A stretch of DNA of 64,000 nucleotides from Gammaproteobacteria bacterium (GTDB taxonomy: Bacteria; Pseudomonadota; Gammaproteobacteria; Nitrosococcales; Methylophagaceae): assembly GCA_029210875.1 (NCBI GenBank), contig JARGFJ010000001.1, forward strand, positions 1 to 64,000, written 5' to 3'. A program made the position numbers and the translations under genes. This document shows positions 12,281-21,258 of the stretch, one piece after another. Position 1 is the first letter of the stretch. Every line of letters begins with the position of its first letter. Below the pieces are notes generated by a model. It made no database searches. It was given only the letters and a program-made list of their open reading frames with translations, and was not told where the DNA came from.

Positions 12281-12546
12281 TCACCCTCTCCAAAAAAGTC
12301 ATTGATCAGGGTTTCAATTTCATTCATTGCTTGAGCGGCATCATCACCTTGTGCACAGACATGGATTTCAGTATCTTTAGCTGCAGCTAGCATCATTAAG
12401 CCCATGATGCTTTTTCCATTTACCGTACGACCATTGCGCGTTACCTGAATATCAACATTAAATTGTGATGATGTTGTTACGAATTTAGCAGCAGCACGAG
12501 CATGTAAGCCTAATTTATTGATAATAGTAAATGTTTTTTCAATCAT
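12277..12546 (-). CDS. ptsH: Phosphocarrier protein HPr
   Basis: An 89-residue HPr. His15 lies in the GLHARAA phosphorylation site and Ser46 in VNGKSIMGL, the site that HPr kinase modifies. Presence of both agrees with the HprK-like gene three genes upstream. It overlaps EIIA-Man upstream and enzyme I downstream by four bases each (ATGA), so all three are translationally coupled. Confidence 0.96.
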   Translation of the reverse strand: MIEKTFTIINKLGLHARAAAKFVTTSSQFNVDIQVTRNGRTVNGKSIMGLMMLAAAKDTEIHVCAQGDDAAQAMNEIETLINDFFGEGE

Positions 12547-12947
12547 GCTGTGTACCCACTGTGGTGGCAGCGAACAATGCCTTCCTGGCCACCGCTCAAC
12601 GCCTTTTCTTCCAGCTCATCCAAGGTTAGATTGGGGTAGTTGAGAACGCGAATCAACATGGGTAAATTTAAGCCAGAGACAACCCTAACATCTGACCGAT
12701 CCGATACTGCACAGGCTATATTGCTTGGTGTGGAGCCAAACATATCAGTCAATACTAAAATACCATTACCTTGATCCAATTCAGCTAATCCTTGTTTAAA
12801 TTTGAGTCTAACTTGATCGGGATTATCTTTTATTTCGATTGATATTACTTTAGCTGGCAGCGGACAACAGGTCAGCATTTGACGAGCCGTATTAATGAGC
12901 TCGGTACCAATATGGTTATGGGAAACAATGAGTATGCCAACAGCCAT
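12543..12947 (-). CDS. PTS EIIA component, mannose family
   Basis: A 134-residue single-domain EIIA-Man. The phosphoryl acceptor His10 is in LIVSHNHIG (family consensus is THG), and LTDMFGSTPSN near residue 66 is the family signature. No EIIB/EIIC mannose-type partners are present, so it is a stand-alone EIIA, as found in regulatory PTS loci of many proteobacteria. In the usual order rapZ lies between hprK and this gene; here only a 55-nt gap is present. Confidence 0.92.
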   Translation of the reverse strand: MAVGILIVSHNHIGTELINTARQMLTCCPLPAKVISIEIKDNPDQVRLKFKQGLAELDQGNGILVLTDMFGSTPSNIACAVSDRSDVRVVSGLNLPMLIRVLNYPNLTLDELEEKALSGGQEGIVRCHHSGYTA

Positions 12948-13002
12948 AGTTATGCTCTATCTAATTTACGATATAAGTTTAATGGCAACGCTTCTAGTTG
13001 AA

Positions 13003-13524
13003 TCATTGCATTACCATTTGTTTTCGTTGACGAGCGTGTAACGTCACTTCAGCATCTGTGGTTAATGATTGCATTTTTAACCATGTCGTTAAACGATGCA
13101 CAATCGATGCGGGTGAATTCAGGTCTAAACAGAGTGTTGGAAATGACTGGCCGCACACCAGGTATAAATCTGGTTTTACTGTAAGTGAGACCGCGTTGTT
13201 GCTGTGTTGCACCAGCTCAATAATATAATCTAGTTTCTGCTGGTGGCGATAGGCATCAGCCCCAAATAGTTCAGACACATTGATTAAACCCAAATCACGA
13301 CAATGTAGCAATCCAGCTAACATTTCTGGGCAACGAGCAATAACATTATTATCAGCAGCCAGGCTAAATTCAACACTATCATCAGCGATCAACTGATAGC
13401 CATGATGGAGTAACTCTAACGCTAAACTACTTTTCCCGATGTTTGGCTTCCCAATGATCAGTACACCTAAGTCATTAACACGCATCATAACGCCATGGTG
13501 GTTTTGTACTTGGTGGCAGGTCAT
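13003..13524 (-). CDS. hprK: Short HPr kinase/phosphorylase-like protein
   Basis: The 173 residues correspond only to the C-terminal catalytic half of classical HprK (about 310). Visible features are HHGV near residue 9, a Walker A GKPNIGKSS near 27 (the usual form is GDSGVGKS, so three positions differ), the catalytic LIADDSVEF near 45, and LGLINVSELFGADA near 78, which matches the family signature. It probably phosphorylates HPr at Ser46. Short HprK forms are best known from alphaproteobacteria. It lies five bases after ptsN. Activity is inferred; the altered P-loop leaves some doubt. Confidence 0.85.
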   Translation of the reverse strand: MTCHQVQNHHGVMMRVNDLGVLIIGKPNIGKSSLALELLHHGYQLIADDSVEFSLAADNNVIARCPEMLAGLLHCRDLGLINVSELFGADAYRHQQKLDYIIELVQHSNNAVSLTVKPDLYLVCGQSFPTLCLDLNSPASIVHRLTTWLKMQSLTTDAEVTLHARQRKQMVMQ

Positions 13525-13529
13525 GGGGG

Positions 13530-13994
13530 TTAGTCGTCGTCAATCGCAAGCAAAAGATCAAACAGGGATTCAGGATCTGTGGTTGAACGAATTGAGTCAC
13601 ATACTTTTTGATCCCTGAACTTTGTGACTAATCGTGACAGATTTTGAAGATGATGTTCATCGCCATCTTCAGGCACTAATAAACCAAAAATAATATCGAC
13701 AGGTTTATTATCTGGTGCATCGTAATTGATAGGTGTCTTCAAGGTTATCATTGCGGCTATAGTTTGAGAAATGCCAGGCATTCGGGCGTGGGGAATTGCC
13801 ACGCCCTTGCCCAGACCGGTACTGCCTAGTCGTTCTCGTTCCAATAAGCCTTGATATACAGCATCTGCTGTTATTGCCTCAGTATTTGCAGCGAGTAAAT
13901 GACTCATGATTTCAATAGCACGCTTCTTGCTTGAGCAAGAAGCATCTTGACAACGTATATTATCGGCACTGGCAAGTAATGAGGCAATTAACAT
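13530..13994 (-). CDS. ptsN: PTS-Ntr EIIA, nitrogen regulatory
   Basis: A 154-residue EIIA of the fructose/Ntr type with acceptor His69 in GKGVAIPHARMPG. PtsN phosphorylation state links carbon and nitrogen status to potassium transport and sigma-54 output in other proteobacteria. It lies 17 nt after hpf, in the conserved rpoN-hpf-ptsN order. The motif and length leave little doubt. Confidence 0.95.
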   Translation of the reverse strand: MLIASLLASADNIRCQDASCSSKKRAIEIMSHLLAANTEAITADAVYQGLLERERLGSTGLGKGVAIPHARMPGISQTIAAMITLKTPINYDAPDNKPVDIIFGLLVPEDGDEHHLQNLSRLVTKFRDQKVCDSIRSTTDPESLFDLLLAIDDD

Positions 13995-14011
13995 GATTCT
14001 ATATTCCAGTC

Positions 14012-14338
14012 TTATCCAGCATTATTTTTCATTTCAGCACCATTGGCTTGGTGGTGATTTTTAATTTTATCTTTATGTTTGATGATTTGACGATCAAGTT
14101 TTGCAACCAAATGTTCGATTGCAGTGTACATATTTTCGTTTTCATCCGAGGCAAATAAATCTGCACCACTAACGTGGACGGTCGCTTCTGCTTTTTGGCG
14201 TTGTTTCTCAACGTCTAACACAACATGAACATTGGTCATGTGATCAAAGTGGCGTGTTAATTTCTCAAATTTACTATTCACATGGTCACGGAGACTATCT
14301 GTGATTTCAATATGTTGTCCACTTAGGTTTAGTTGCAT
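14012..14338 (-). CDS. hpf: Ribosome hibernation promoting factor, short form
   Basis: This 108-residue protein has the HPF/YfiA fold sequence: MQLNLSGQHIEITDSLRDHV at the start and the basic KLDRQIIKHKDKIKNHH segment near residue 80. It lacks the C-terminal dimerisation domain of long HPF, so it would act with RMF-type partners to form inactive 100S ribosomes. A strong AGGAG site lies before the ATG. It follows rpoN after 33 nt. Confidence 0.95.
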   Translation of the reverse strand: MQLNLSGQHIEITDSLRDHVNSKFEKLTRHFDHMTNVHVVLDVEKQRQKAEATVHVSGADLFASDENENMYTAIEHLVAKLDRQIIKHKDKIKNHHQANGAEMKNNAG

Positions 14339-14371
14339 AATGCATTCTCCTATTTTAAATAATAGCTAGCG

Positions 14372-15820
14372 TTATACTAGCCGTTTCCGCTCATTTGAGG
14401 GCGGGATTGATAATGTTTCACGATATTTGGCTATTGTTCTGCGTGCGACATTGATACCCTGTTCACCAAGAATATCAGCGATTTTACTATCACTCAGTGG
14501 TTTTCTTGGATTTTCTGCCAAAACTAATTTTTTTATAATGGCGCGAATGGCTGTTGCTGAGCATTCGCCACCACTGTCCGTACTAACATGACTCGAGAAG
14601 AAGAATTTTAGTTCATAAATACCGCGTGGAGTATGCAAATATTTTCGAGTTGTGACGCGTGAAATAGTCGATTCATGCATTTCTACTGCTTCAGCAATAT
14701 CATGTAAAACAAGAGGGCGCATTGCTTCATCGCCATGCTCAAGAAAGCCAGTTTGGCGGTCAACAATGGCTTGCGTCACTTTTAATAAGGTTTCGTTACG
14801 ACTTTGTAAGCTTTTTAAAAACCAGCGTGCTTCTTGCAAGTTATTTTTCAAGTAAGTGTTTTCGGTACTATTATCAGCGCGTTTAATCAATTGAGCATAG
14901 TGTTCTGCAACCTGTAAACGTGGTGCATTATCGGGGTTTAATAATAACTGCCAACGACCATTAATTTTCTGTACATACACATCTGGCACGATATATTCAG
15001 TGGTGTCAACCTGAACCTGGCTACCTGGACGAGGATTTAGAAGTTGAATCAGTCGGACTAAATCGGTTAATTCTTCATCACTAATTTTTAACGCGCGTTT
15101 TATTTGTACGTAATCTCGTTTGGCCAATGCATCTAGATGATGCTCAACGAGCAGGGTTAGTAAACCTAGGTGAGGTGTACTTTTATCAAGTAATTTTAAT
15201 TGAATTAATAGGCACTCGCGAAGATCACGCGCTGCAACACCGACAGGATCAAAATGTTGAATTCGATGTAACACGGCTTCAATTTCATCAAGTTCAGCAG
15301 GATAGTCATCACCAAGACTTTGTTGAATATCGTCGAGTGATAGTTTGATATAACCATCATCTTCAATAGCGTCAATAATAACGGTTGCTATAGCTTGTTC
15401 CAGCTCAGAAAACGGTGTGAGTTGCATTTGCCATATCAAGTGCTGTTGCAGGCTATTACCGCTTTCATCTTCATTATCACGTTCGATACCGGAATCCATT
15501 TGCTGTGAATGCATAGTGACAGGTGCACTATCAAAAGTATCTTCCCACTGACTATCTGTGGGTAACTCATCGGGAATATCAGCATGTTCAAGTTGACTGA
15601 TATCTTGCCGAGTATCGTCTTTGGTATTCTTCTCTAGCGCTGGTGAATTAAGGTCATAGTCACTATTTTCTTCAACTTCCAGTAATGGATTTGTTTCCAG
15701 CGCTTCCTGAATTTCAGTTTGAAGTTCTATTGAGGAGAGTTGCAATAAGCGAATGGCTTGTTGCAATTGCGGCGTCATCGATAGGCTTTGACCTACACGG
15801 AGTTGAAGCGACGGTTTCAC
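14372..15820 (-). CDS. rpoN: RNA polymerase sigma-54 factor
   Basis: The 482-residue protein shows the glutamine-rich region I (SMTPQLQQAIRLLQLSS), an acidic region II, the core-binding domain, and the RpoN box ARRTIAKYRE near the C terminus that reads the -24 element. Sigma-54 works only with AAA+ activators; none is encoded in this window. Candidate target promoters with correct GG-N10-GC spacing lie in this window before flgH, fliC and a chemoreceptor gene. The lptB gene that often precedes rpoN is absent; a tungstate transporter gene lies upstream instead. Confidence 0.97.
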   Translation of the reverse strand: MKPSLQLRVGQSLSMTPQLQQAIRLLQLSSIELQTEIQEALETNPLLEVEENSDYDLNSPALEKNTKDDTRQDISQLEHADIPDELPTDSQWEDTFDSAPVTMHSQQMDSGIERDNEDESGNSLQQHLIWQMQLTPFSELEQAIATVIIDAIEDDGYIKLSLDDIQQSLGDDYPAELDEIEAVLHRIQHFDPVGVAARDLRECLLIQLKLLDKSTPHLGLLTLLVEHHLDALAKRDYVQIKRALKISDEELTDLVRLIQLLNPRPGSQVQVDTTEYIVPDVYVQKINGRWQLLLNPDNAPRLQVAEHYAQLIKRADNSTENTYLKNNLQEARWFLKSLQSRNETLLKVTQAIVDRQTGFLEHGDEAMRPLVLHDIAEAVEMHESTISRVTTRKYLHTPRGIYELKFFFSSHVSTDSGGECSATAIRAIIKKLVLAENPRKPLSDSKIADILGEQGINVARRTIAKYRETLSIPPSNERKRLV

Positions 15821-15915
15821 GATGGTTGACGATTAGATACGTTGTTCATGACTTTATGTTACCGCAAAGATTATGCCATTGCCTATAGGTAGACACATAA
15901 ATTTTGTTGGTTTAT

Positions 15916-16902
15916 CTAGAACACACTAACGGCCTGTGATTTGAAGCTTATCCAGATGTTTTGTCCCAACTCAAGTTTTAACTCTTGTAATGAGCTGTGG
16001 GTGATGATTGCGTGGAAACGTTCCTGGCAGTCAACGGTCACTCTAACTTCATTTGCCTCTTCTGCAATACTGATAATTCTTCCTTGAAACTGATTTCTCA
16101 TGCTGGATCTAATTGCTTGATGTGACACGATAATTTCATGGGGATCGATAGCAATATGACGACCTTTATGTTGCATTGAATTAGTGTGAATGTGCAATTT
16201 TCCGGTATCAAAAATAGCCTGTTTTAACGTGCCATCATAGACATTTATTAGTGGACTTTTTGTGGTTTTGCCATCAACAAGATTGATTACATCATCTGCT
16301 AAAGCCCGACCTTGTAAGCGATTATGTGTTGAAAAAATGACCGTTGTTTGTGTTTGATGAGCAAGCTGCGCAATAATCGTTTCCAATACCTGACTGTGAC
16401 TTTGGTCGAGGTGAGAGAATGGCTCGTCCAGCAATAAAATTTCTGGGTGATAACTGATGGCACGGGCAATGGCAGCACGTTTTAGTTCACCACCTGATAA
16501 GGTGCTGGCCGCTTGATTGACTAAGTGTGTTAGCCCAACTTGCTCTAAGGCCTCGGTGATTAAACGTGGATGCCTTTTAGTTTCAATGTTTTGTAGTTTT
16601 AGCGCCAGACGAATATTATCACTAACCGTACCTGATAATAAGAAAGGATGTTGACTGACATAACCTATTTTACAACGTTGAGCTGGTAACAAGGGTAGTG
16701 TTACTGGCATTCCACTTAGGAAAACCTTGCCCTCACTTGGTGTTTTAATGAAGGCTAATAGGTCGAGCAAGGTTGATTTACCAGCACCATTATCTCCAAA
16801 TAAGGCGATGCAATCTGATTTAGGCAAGATAAGAGAGGGGATATCAAGGATACAGTTTTGCTGGCGAAACACCTTGATATTGTGTAATTCATAGGCGGTC
16901 AT
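15916..16902 (-). CDS. tupC: Tungstate/molybdate-type ABC transporter ATPase
   Basis: A 328-residue ABC ATPase with Walker A GDNGAGKST near residue 36, signature LSGGELKRAA near 138, and Walker B ILLLDEPFSHLD near 158. After the ATPase core a C-terminal extension (about 265-328) resembles the TOBE/Mop oxyanion-binding domain, as in ModC and TupC. It overlaps the permease gene by four bases. The assignment to tungstate rests on the permease type; molybdate cannot be excluded. No solute-binding protein gene lies adjacent. Confidence 0.75.
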   Translation of the reverse strand: MTAYELHNIKVFRQQNCILDIPSLILPKSDCIALFGDNGAGKSTLLDLLAFIKTPSEGKVFLSGMPVTLPLLPAQRCKIGYVSQHPFLLSGTVSDNIRLALKLQNIETKRHPRLITEALEQVGLTHLVNQAASTLSGGELKRAAIARAISYHPEILLLDEPFSHLDQSHSQVLETIIAQLAHQTQTTVIFSTHNRLQGRALADDVINLVDGKTTKSPLINVYDGTLKQAIFDTGKLHIHTNSMQHKGRHIAIDPHEIIVSHQAIRSSMRNQFQGRIISIAEEANEVRVTVDCQERFHAIITHSSLQELKLELGQNIWISFKSQAVSVF

Positions 16903-17591
16903 GGTTGTGCTCTCTGTAACCAGGATAGCAAGAAGTTAATGCCAAACGCGATGAATAACAACAGTAAACCTAAGGCCAAACCAACTTCAAATTCGCCTTT
17001 GCTGGTTTCCAGAGCAATAGCGGTGGTCATGGTTCGAGTATAACCTTCAATATTTCCGCCCAACATCATGGCTGCACCGACTTCACCAATGGCACGACCA
17101 AACCCGGCGATCACGGCAGCTAAAATAGCAAAGCGACATTGTTTGATGACGTGAAAAAGTAATTGTCCAGGTTTGGCACCTAAACTAATTAAAGTGGGTA
17201 CCAAACGCGTATCGCTTGAGGTGACAGCGACTACAGTTAAATTCATCATGATCGGGAAAATTAATATCGCTTCTGCCATGATTACGGCTGTTGGCGTATA
17301 AAGTAATTGCAAATAGCCAAGCGGGCCTAAGCGACTAAACAAGCCATAGAGCAATAAGCCAATAACAACCGTTGGCAGGGCCATCAAGGTATTAAGCAGA
17401 TGCTGCAATAGGTGTTTGCCACGAAAGTCATGAAGCCCCATCAGTGTTCCAGCAGGCACAGCAGCTGTTGCTGCAATAATCGCAGCAACGATGGATATTG
17501 ATAAAGAGGTAATAACAATGTGATAAATGTCTTTATCAAATGACGTTATCAACGCTAGTGCTGTAGAAAGTGAATCAGCAAAATAGCTCAT
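16899..17591 (-). CDS. tupB: Tungstate-type ABC transporter permease
   Basis: A 230-residue permease with about five or six helices and the binding-protein-dependent permease loop GFGRAIGEVGAAMMLGGN near residue 160, where the EAA-type loop sits. The phrase TRTMTTAIALETSKGEF is typical of TupB. It lies 18 nt after metF on the same strand, so it may be co-transcribed with metF. The periplasmic TupA gene, normally first in such operons, is not here, so the transporter would need a binding protein encoded elsewhere. Confidence 0.78.
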   Translation of the reverse strand: MSYFADSLSTALALITSFDKDIYHIVITSLSISIVAAIIAATAAVPAGTLMGLHDFRGKHLLQHLLNTLMALPTVVIGLLLYGLFSRLGPLGYLQLLYTPTAVIMAEAILIFPIMMNLTVVAVTSSDTRLVPTLISLGAKPGQLLFHVIKQCRFAILAAVIAGFGRAIGEVGAAMMLGGNIEGYTRTMTTAIALETSKGEFEVGLALGLLLLFIAFGINFLLSWLQRAQP

Positions 17592-17609
17592 AAGACACTA
17601 TCGATGTAG

Positions 17610-18461
17610 TTAGCGGATAAGTCCAAGGCGTTGACAGATGGTCAATGTCGGATCAACACGATTCATCGTGTAAAAATGCAAACCAGGCACACCAACATCA
17701 ATCAACTTTTGAGTAAAATCAGTTAAAAAGTCCAAGGTAAAGGCTTGTAGTGATTCAGTATCATCATGAAATTCTTCTAAACGTTTACGTAACCAACGTG
17801 GAATTTCAGCACCACAGCCCTCTGAAAAACGGGCTAACTGAGAATAATTATTTATCGGCATAATGCCAGGAACAATAGGGATATCAATTTGATTTGCTTG
17901 GCAACGATCAACAAAATAGCGATAAGCATCAATATTATAAAAATATTGTGTTAAGGCGCTGTTGGCTCCCGCCTCGACTTTTCGTTTGAAGTTAAGCAAG
18001 TCAGCGTGTGCTGAGTTCGCTTGAGGATGAACTTCAGGATAGGTCGCCACTTCAATTGAGAAATGATCGCCTGTTTCCTTGCGAATAAATTCAACCAGTT
18101 CATTGGCATATCGAAAATCGCCAGGGTCACGCATTCCCGAGGGTAAATCACCACGTAGTGCGACTAAACGTCGAATGCCATTATCTTTATAAGTGGCAAG
18201 TATGTCGCGCAGACGTTCAGTTGTCGAACCGACACAAGATAGATGAGGAGCAGCATCAATGCCCGTTCTAGCTTGATCTTGTTGAATTTCGACGACGGCA
18301 TCTAAAGTATTTTCTTGTGTCGAACCGCCGGCACCAAAAGTAACCGAATAAAATTCCGATTTGAGGGGTATTAGGCGCTCACGTACGGCACGCATGTTTT
18401 CAATACCTTTATCGGTTTTAGGAGGGAAAAATTCGCAACTGATAGTGAGTTTATGTGACAT
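17610..18461 (-). CDS. metF: 5,10-methylenetetrahydrofolate reductase
   Basis: MetF reduces methylene-THF to methyl-THF, the methyl donor for methionine synthase. The 283 residues begin SHKLTISCEFFPPKTDKG, with catalytic Glu in EFFPPK, the FAD-binding region with GGSTQENT near residue 46 and HLSCVGST near 76, and LRGDLP near 106. The ATG lies only 22 nt after a strong intrinsic terminator that follows ahcY, and no good ribosome site precedes it, so expression seems to depend on terminator read-through or a promoter hidden in the terminator. Confidence 0.95.
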   Translation of the reverse strand: MSHKLTISCEFFPPKTDKGIENMRAVRERLIPLKSEFYSVTFGAGGSTQENTLDAVVEIQQDQARTGIDAAPHLSCVGSTTERLRDILATYKDNGIRRLVALRGDLPSGMRDPGDFRYANELVEFIRKETGDHFSIEVATYPEVHPQANSAHADLLNFKRKVEAGANSALTQYFYNIDAYRYFVDRCQANQIDIPIVPGIMPINNYSQLARFSEGCGAEIPRWLRKRLEEFHDDTESLQAFTLDFLTDFTQKLIDVGVPGLHFYTMNRVDPTLTICQRLGLIR

Positions 18462-18483
18462 GGTTCGACGTCTGTTTGTGTGT

Positions 18484-18510
18484 AAAAAAAGGGCTAACCT
18501 AGGTTAGCCC
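18484..18510 (-). terminator. Intrinsic terminator after ahcY
   Basis: On the minus strand GGGCTAAC-CTAG-GTTAGCCC forms an 8-bp perfect stem with a four-base loop, directly followed by a run of seven or eight T residues. It starts 14 nt after the ahcY stop and ends 22 nt before the metF ATG. The structure is textbook; the placement leaves almost no space for a metF promoter. Confidence 0.9.
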
Positions 18511-18523
18511 AGTAGTTAAGTTT

Positions 18524-19828
18524 CTAGTAACGATAGTGATCAGGCTTGTAAGGGCCTTCTTTACTTAGGCTTAAGTATTTTGCCTGCTCATCGGTAAGTT
18601 CTGTTAATTGAGCGCCAATTTTACCTAAATGTAATCGTGCTACTTTCTCGTCTAACGACTTAGGTAGAACATAGACTTCATTTTTGTAGTTATCGCTATT
18701 GTGCCACAATTCAATTTGAGCCATGACCTGGTTACTAAACGATGCTGACATAACAAAGCTGGGATGACCGGTTGCACAACCTAAGTTTACCAAGCGACCT
18801 TCTGCTAACAGAGTGATGCGTTTGCCATCAGGGAAGATAACCTGATCTACCTGCGGTTTAACATTTTCCCACTGATATTGGCGTAATGATGCCACATCAA
18901 TTTCAGAATCAAAGTGACCGATATTACAGACGATAGCTTCATTTTTCATCGCTTTCATATGGTCATGGGTGATCACGCGCACATTACCAGTCGTTGTAAC
19001 AAAGATATCACCTAAAGCAGCGGCATCATCCATATTGACGATACGGTAGCCTTCCATTGCTGCTTGTAGCGCACAAATTGGATCGATTTCTGTCACCATG
19101 ACAGTTGCGCCCATGCCACGGAATGCTTGTGCACAGCCTTTACCGACATCACCATAACCTAAAACGACACAGATTTTGCCGGCAATCATGACGTCAGTTG
19201 CACGTTTAATCCCGTCTAATAATGATTCACGGCAACCGTATAAATTGTCGAATTTTGATTTTGTAACTGAGTCATTGACGTTGATTGCTGGTACTTTTAA
19301 TGAGCCGTCTTTCATCATTTCATAGAGACGATGCACACCAGTGGTGGTTTCTTCCGATAAGCCTTTAACATCAGCTAATAATTCCGGATAGTCATCATGC
19401 ATGATTTGCGTTAAATCACCGCCATCATCCAAAATGAGATTTGGTCGCCAGCCGTTAGGACCAAAAATAGTTTGTTTAATACACCAGATAGCTTCTTGTT
19501 CTGTTTCACCTTTCCAAGCAAAAACAGGAATAGCTTGAGCGGCAATAGCCGCGGCAGCTTGATCTTGGGTTGAGAAGATATTGCATGATGACCAACGTAC
19601 TTCTGCGCCAAGTTCTATCAGTGTTTCAATTAACACGGCAGTTTGAATGGTCATATGTAAGCAACCGGCAATCCGTGCGCCAGCTAATGGTTTGTTGCCA
19701 GCATATTCTTCGCGAATTGCCATTAAGCCAGGCATTTCTGTTTCAGCAATTTTGATTTCTTTTTTGCCCCAGTCAGCCAGATTCATATCGGCGACTTTAT
19801 AGTCAGGCGTAAGGTTCTCAATGGTCAT
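18524..19828 (-). CDS. ahcY: S-adenosylhomocysteine hydrolase
   Basis: AhcY splits S-adenosylhomocysteine to adenosine and homocysteine, removing the inhibitor of methyltransferases. The 434 residues carry [13 protein letters not shown] and [16 protein letters not shown] near 183-212, the NAD-binding [14 protein letters not shown] near 224, and the conserved C-terminal PDHYRY. The bacterial 40-residue insertion of longer AhcY forms is not obvious at this length. It lies 102 nt downstream of metK, with a REP-like repeat between them, and ends at a strong terminator. Confidence 0.97.
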   Translation of the reverse strand: MTIENLTPDYKVADMNLADWGKKEIKIAETEMPGLMAIREEYAGNKPLAGARIAGCLHMTIQTAVLIETLIELGAEVRWSSCNIFSTQDQAAAAIAAQAIPVFAWKGETEQEAIWCIKQTIFGPNGWRPNLILDDGGDLTQIMHDDYPELLADVKGLSEETTTGVHRLYEMMKDGSLKVPAINVNDSVTKSKFDNLYGCRESLLDGIKRATDVMIAGKICVVLGYGDVGKGCAQAFRGMGATVMVTEIDPICALQAAMEGYRIVNMDDAAALGDIFVTTTGNVRVITHDHMKAMKNEAIVCNIGHFDSEIDVASLRQYQWENVKPQVDQVIFPDGKRITLLAEGRLVNLGCATGHPSFVMSASFSNQVMAQIELWHNSDNYKNEVYVLPKSLDEKVARLHLGKIGAQLTELTDEQAKYLSLSKEGPYKPDHYRY

Positions 19829-19861
19829 GTTTTTGTGTCCTTAAATATTTTGGTCGTTAAT

Positions 19862-19909
19862 CGTAGGTTGGACTTTAGTTCAACATGTTGGGTTGAAACC
19901 CAACCTACA
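19862..19909. repeat. REP-like inverted repeat pair between metK and ahcY
   Basis: Two facing units, GTAGGTTGGACTTTAGTT at 19863 and GGGTTGAAACCCAACC ending near 19906, form an outer inverted repeat GTAGGTTG / CAACCTAC. Related single units occur at 38273 and 42567. Such GTAGGTYGGGTTTCAACCC elements are scattered in many proteobacterial genomes. In the metK-ahcY transcript it would fold into a stable hairpin and might set the relative amounts of the two mRNAs. Confidence 0.8.
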
Positions 19910-19930
19910 ATTTGCGTAAATTTCTTGTAA

Positions 19931-21091
19931 TTAGATACCGGCAGCATCACGTAATGTATCTGCCAGGTCGGTTCTTTCCCAAGTGAACTCAGGATTTTCA
20001 CGACCAAAATGACCATAGGCCGCTGTGGCTTGATAAATTGGGCGAATAAGATCGAGCATGTTGACGAGTCCAACTGGGCGCAAGTCAAAATGGTCACGTA
20101 CCAATGCTTCTAATTTTTCTGAACTGATCTTGCCGGTGCCAAACGTTTCGATACTGATTGATGTCGGCTGGGCAACACCGATAGCATATGAAACCTGGAT
20201 TTCGCAACGATCAGCCAGACCGGCAGCAACAATATTTTTGGCAACATAACGTCCGGCATAGGCTGCACTGCGATCTACTTTTGATGGATCTTTACCTGAA
20301 AAAGCACCACCACCATGACGCGCCATACCGCCGTAGGTATCAACAATGATTTTACGACCGGTTAAGCCACAATCACCGACAGGACCGCCGATAATAAATT
20401 GACCTGTTGGGTTGATATGAAAAGCAGTGTCTTTCGTAATCCATTGTTCAGGTAATGTTGGTTTGATGATAACTTCCATCACCGCTTCTTTAATATCGGC
20501 TTGAGAAATATCAGGGTTATGTTGAGTAGATAAGACTACAGCATCGATACCAACCGGTTTACCATCTTCATAAACAAAGGTTATTTGGCTTTTGGCATCA
20601 GGACGAAGCCAGGGTAATGTGCCATTTTTACGCACTTCTGCTTGGCGTTTTACTAAACGATGAGCATAAGTAATGGCTGCGGGCATTAAAACGTCAGTTT
20701 CATTACTGGCATAACCAAACATTAAACCTTGGTCACCAGCACCCTGATCTTCAGGTTTATCACGATCAACACCCATTGCAATATCACTGGATTGTTTGCC
20801 AATCAACGACATGACGGCACAGGTCTGACCATCAAAACCGACTTCAGAACTGTTATAACCAATATCGGTAATGGTTTTGCGAACGACATCTTCTAAATCA
20901 ACCCAGGCTGAGGTGGTGATTTCACCAGCAACAATAGCCGCACCAGTTTTAATCAACGTTTCACACGCAACACGTGCATTAGGATCTTGGCGAAGAATTT
21001 CATCTAAAACCGCATCAGAAATCTGATCGGCAACTTTATCTGGATGGCCTTCTGAAACGGATTCAGAAGTAAAAATTGAACGGTTACTCAT
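19931..21091 (-). CDS. metK: S-adenosylmethionine synthetase
   Basis: MetK makes SAM from methionine and ATP. The 386 residues from [19 protein letters not shown] include the ATP-binding GHPDK, the methionine-site [12 protein letters not shown] near residue 116 and the P-loop-like [16 protein letters not shown] near 260. I chose the ATG at 21091 because a TGAGGC ribosome site lies nine bases before it; a TTG two codons upstream is the longer alternative. The gene lies behind an SAH riboswitch, upstream of ahcY and metF, giving a methyl-cycle operon. Confidence 0.97.
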   Translation of the reverse strand: MSNRSIFTSESVSEGHPDKVADQISDAVLDEILRQDPNARVACETLIKTGAAIVAGEITTSAWVDLEDVVRKTITDIGYNSSEVGFDGQTCAVMSLIGKQSSDIAMGVDRDKPEDQGAGDQGLMFGYASNETDVLMPAAITYAHRLVKRQAEVRKNGTLPWLRPDAKSQITFVYEDGKPVGIDAVVLSTQHNPDISQADIKEAVMEVIIKPTLPEQWITKDTAFHINPTGQFIIGGPVGDCGLTGRKIIVDTYGGMARHGGGAFSGKDPSKVDRSAAYAGRYVAKNIVAAGLADRCEIQVSYAIGVAQPTSISIETFGTGKISSEKLEALVRDHFDLRPVGLVNMLDLIRPIYQATAAYGHFGRENPEFTWERTDLADTLRDAAGI

Positions 21092-21167
21092 AAACAATAT
21101 GCCTCATTACTTGAATGATGTAGTTAATGAGTGTTGGCGAAGATGATGATGTAGACTGCTCGGACAA

Positions 21168-21199
21168 CGCTCATTATTACTATTTGTAAATAATGAGCG
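21168..21199 (-). promoter_or_regulatory. Alternative hairpin, likely expression platform of the SAH riboswitch
   Basis: On the minus strand CGCTCATTATT (21199-21189) pairs perfectly with AATAATGAGCG (21178-21168), an 11-bp stem with a ten-base loop. Its first arm reuses CGCTC of the riboswitch pseudoknot strand (21195-21200). The hairpin and the pseudoknot therefore exclude one another. No T-run follows, so it is not a plain intrinsic terminator; how the switch is transmitted to translation or Rho is open. Confidence 0.7.
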
Positions 21200-21258
21200 C
21201 GGTTAAAAAATTATGTGAATAAGCCTAGCAGGAAAACCTGTTGCAGCGCTCCTTATTC
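21195..21258 (-). ncRNA. S-adenosylhomocysteine (SAH) riboswitch aptamer
   Basis: The minus-strand sequence has the SAH-aptamer core GGAGCGCTGCAAC, then a small CAGG-TTTT-CCTG hairpin, TAGGCTT, and AACCGCGCTCA. P1 is GAATAAG (21258-21252) with CTTATTC (21223-21217), seven perfect pairs. The pseudoknot is GAGCGC with GCGCTC (21200-21195). This agrees with the known SAH riboswitch layout, which turns genes on when SAH builds up. It starts about three bases after the predicted transcription start. Its first gene here is metK, followed by ahcY. Confidence 0.9.

Noticed and set aside
21168-21199. Riboswitch-linked hairpin as an intrinsic terminator
   Set aside because: The stem is strong but is followed by TTGTCCGAG rather than a T-run.
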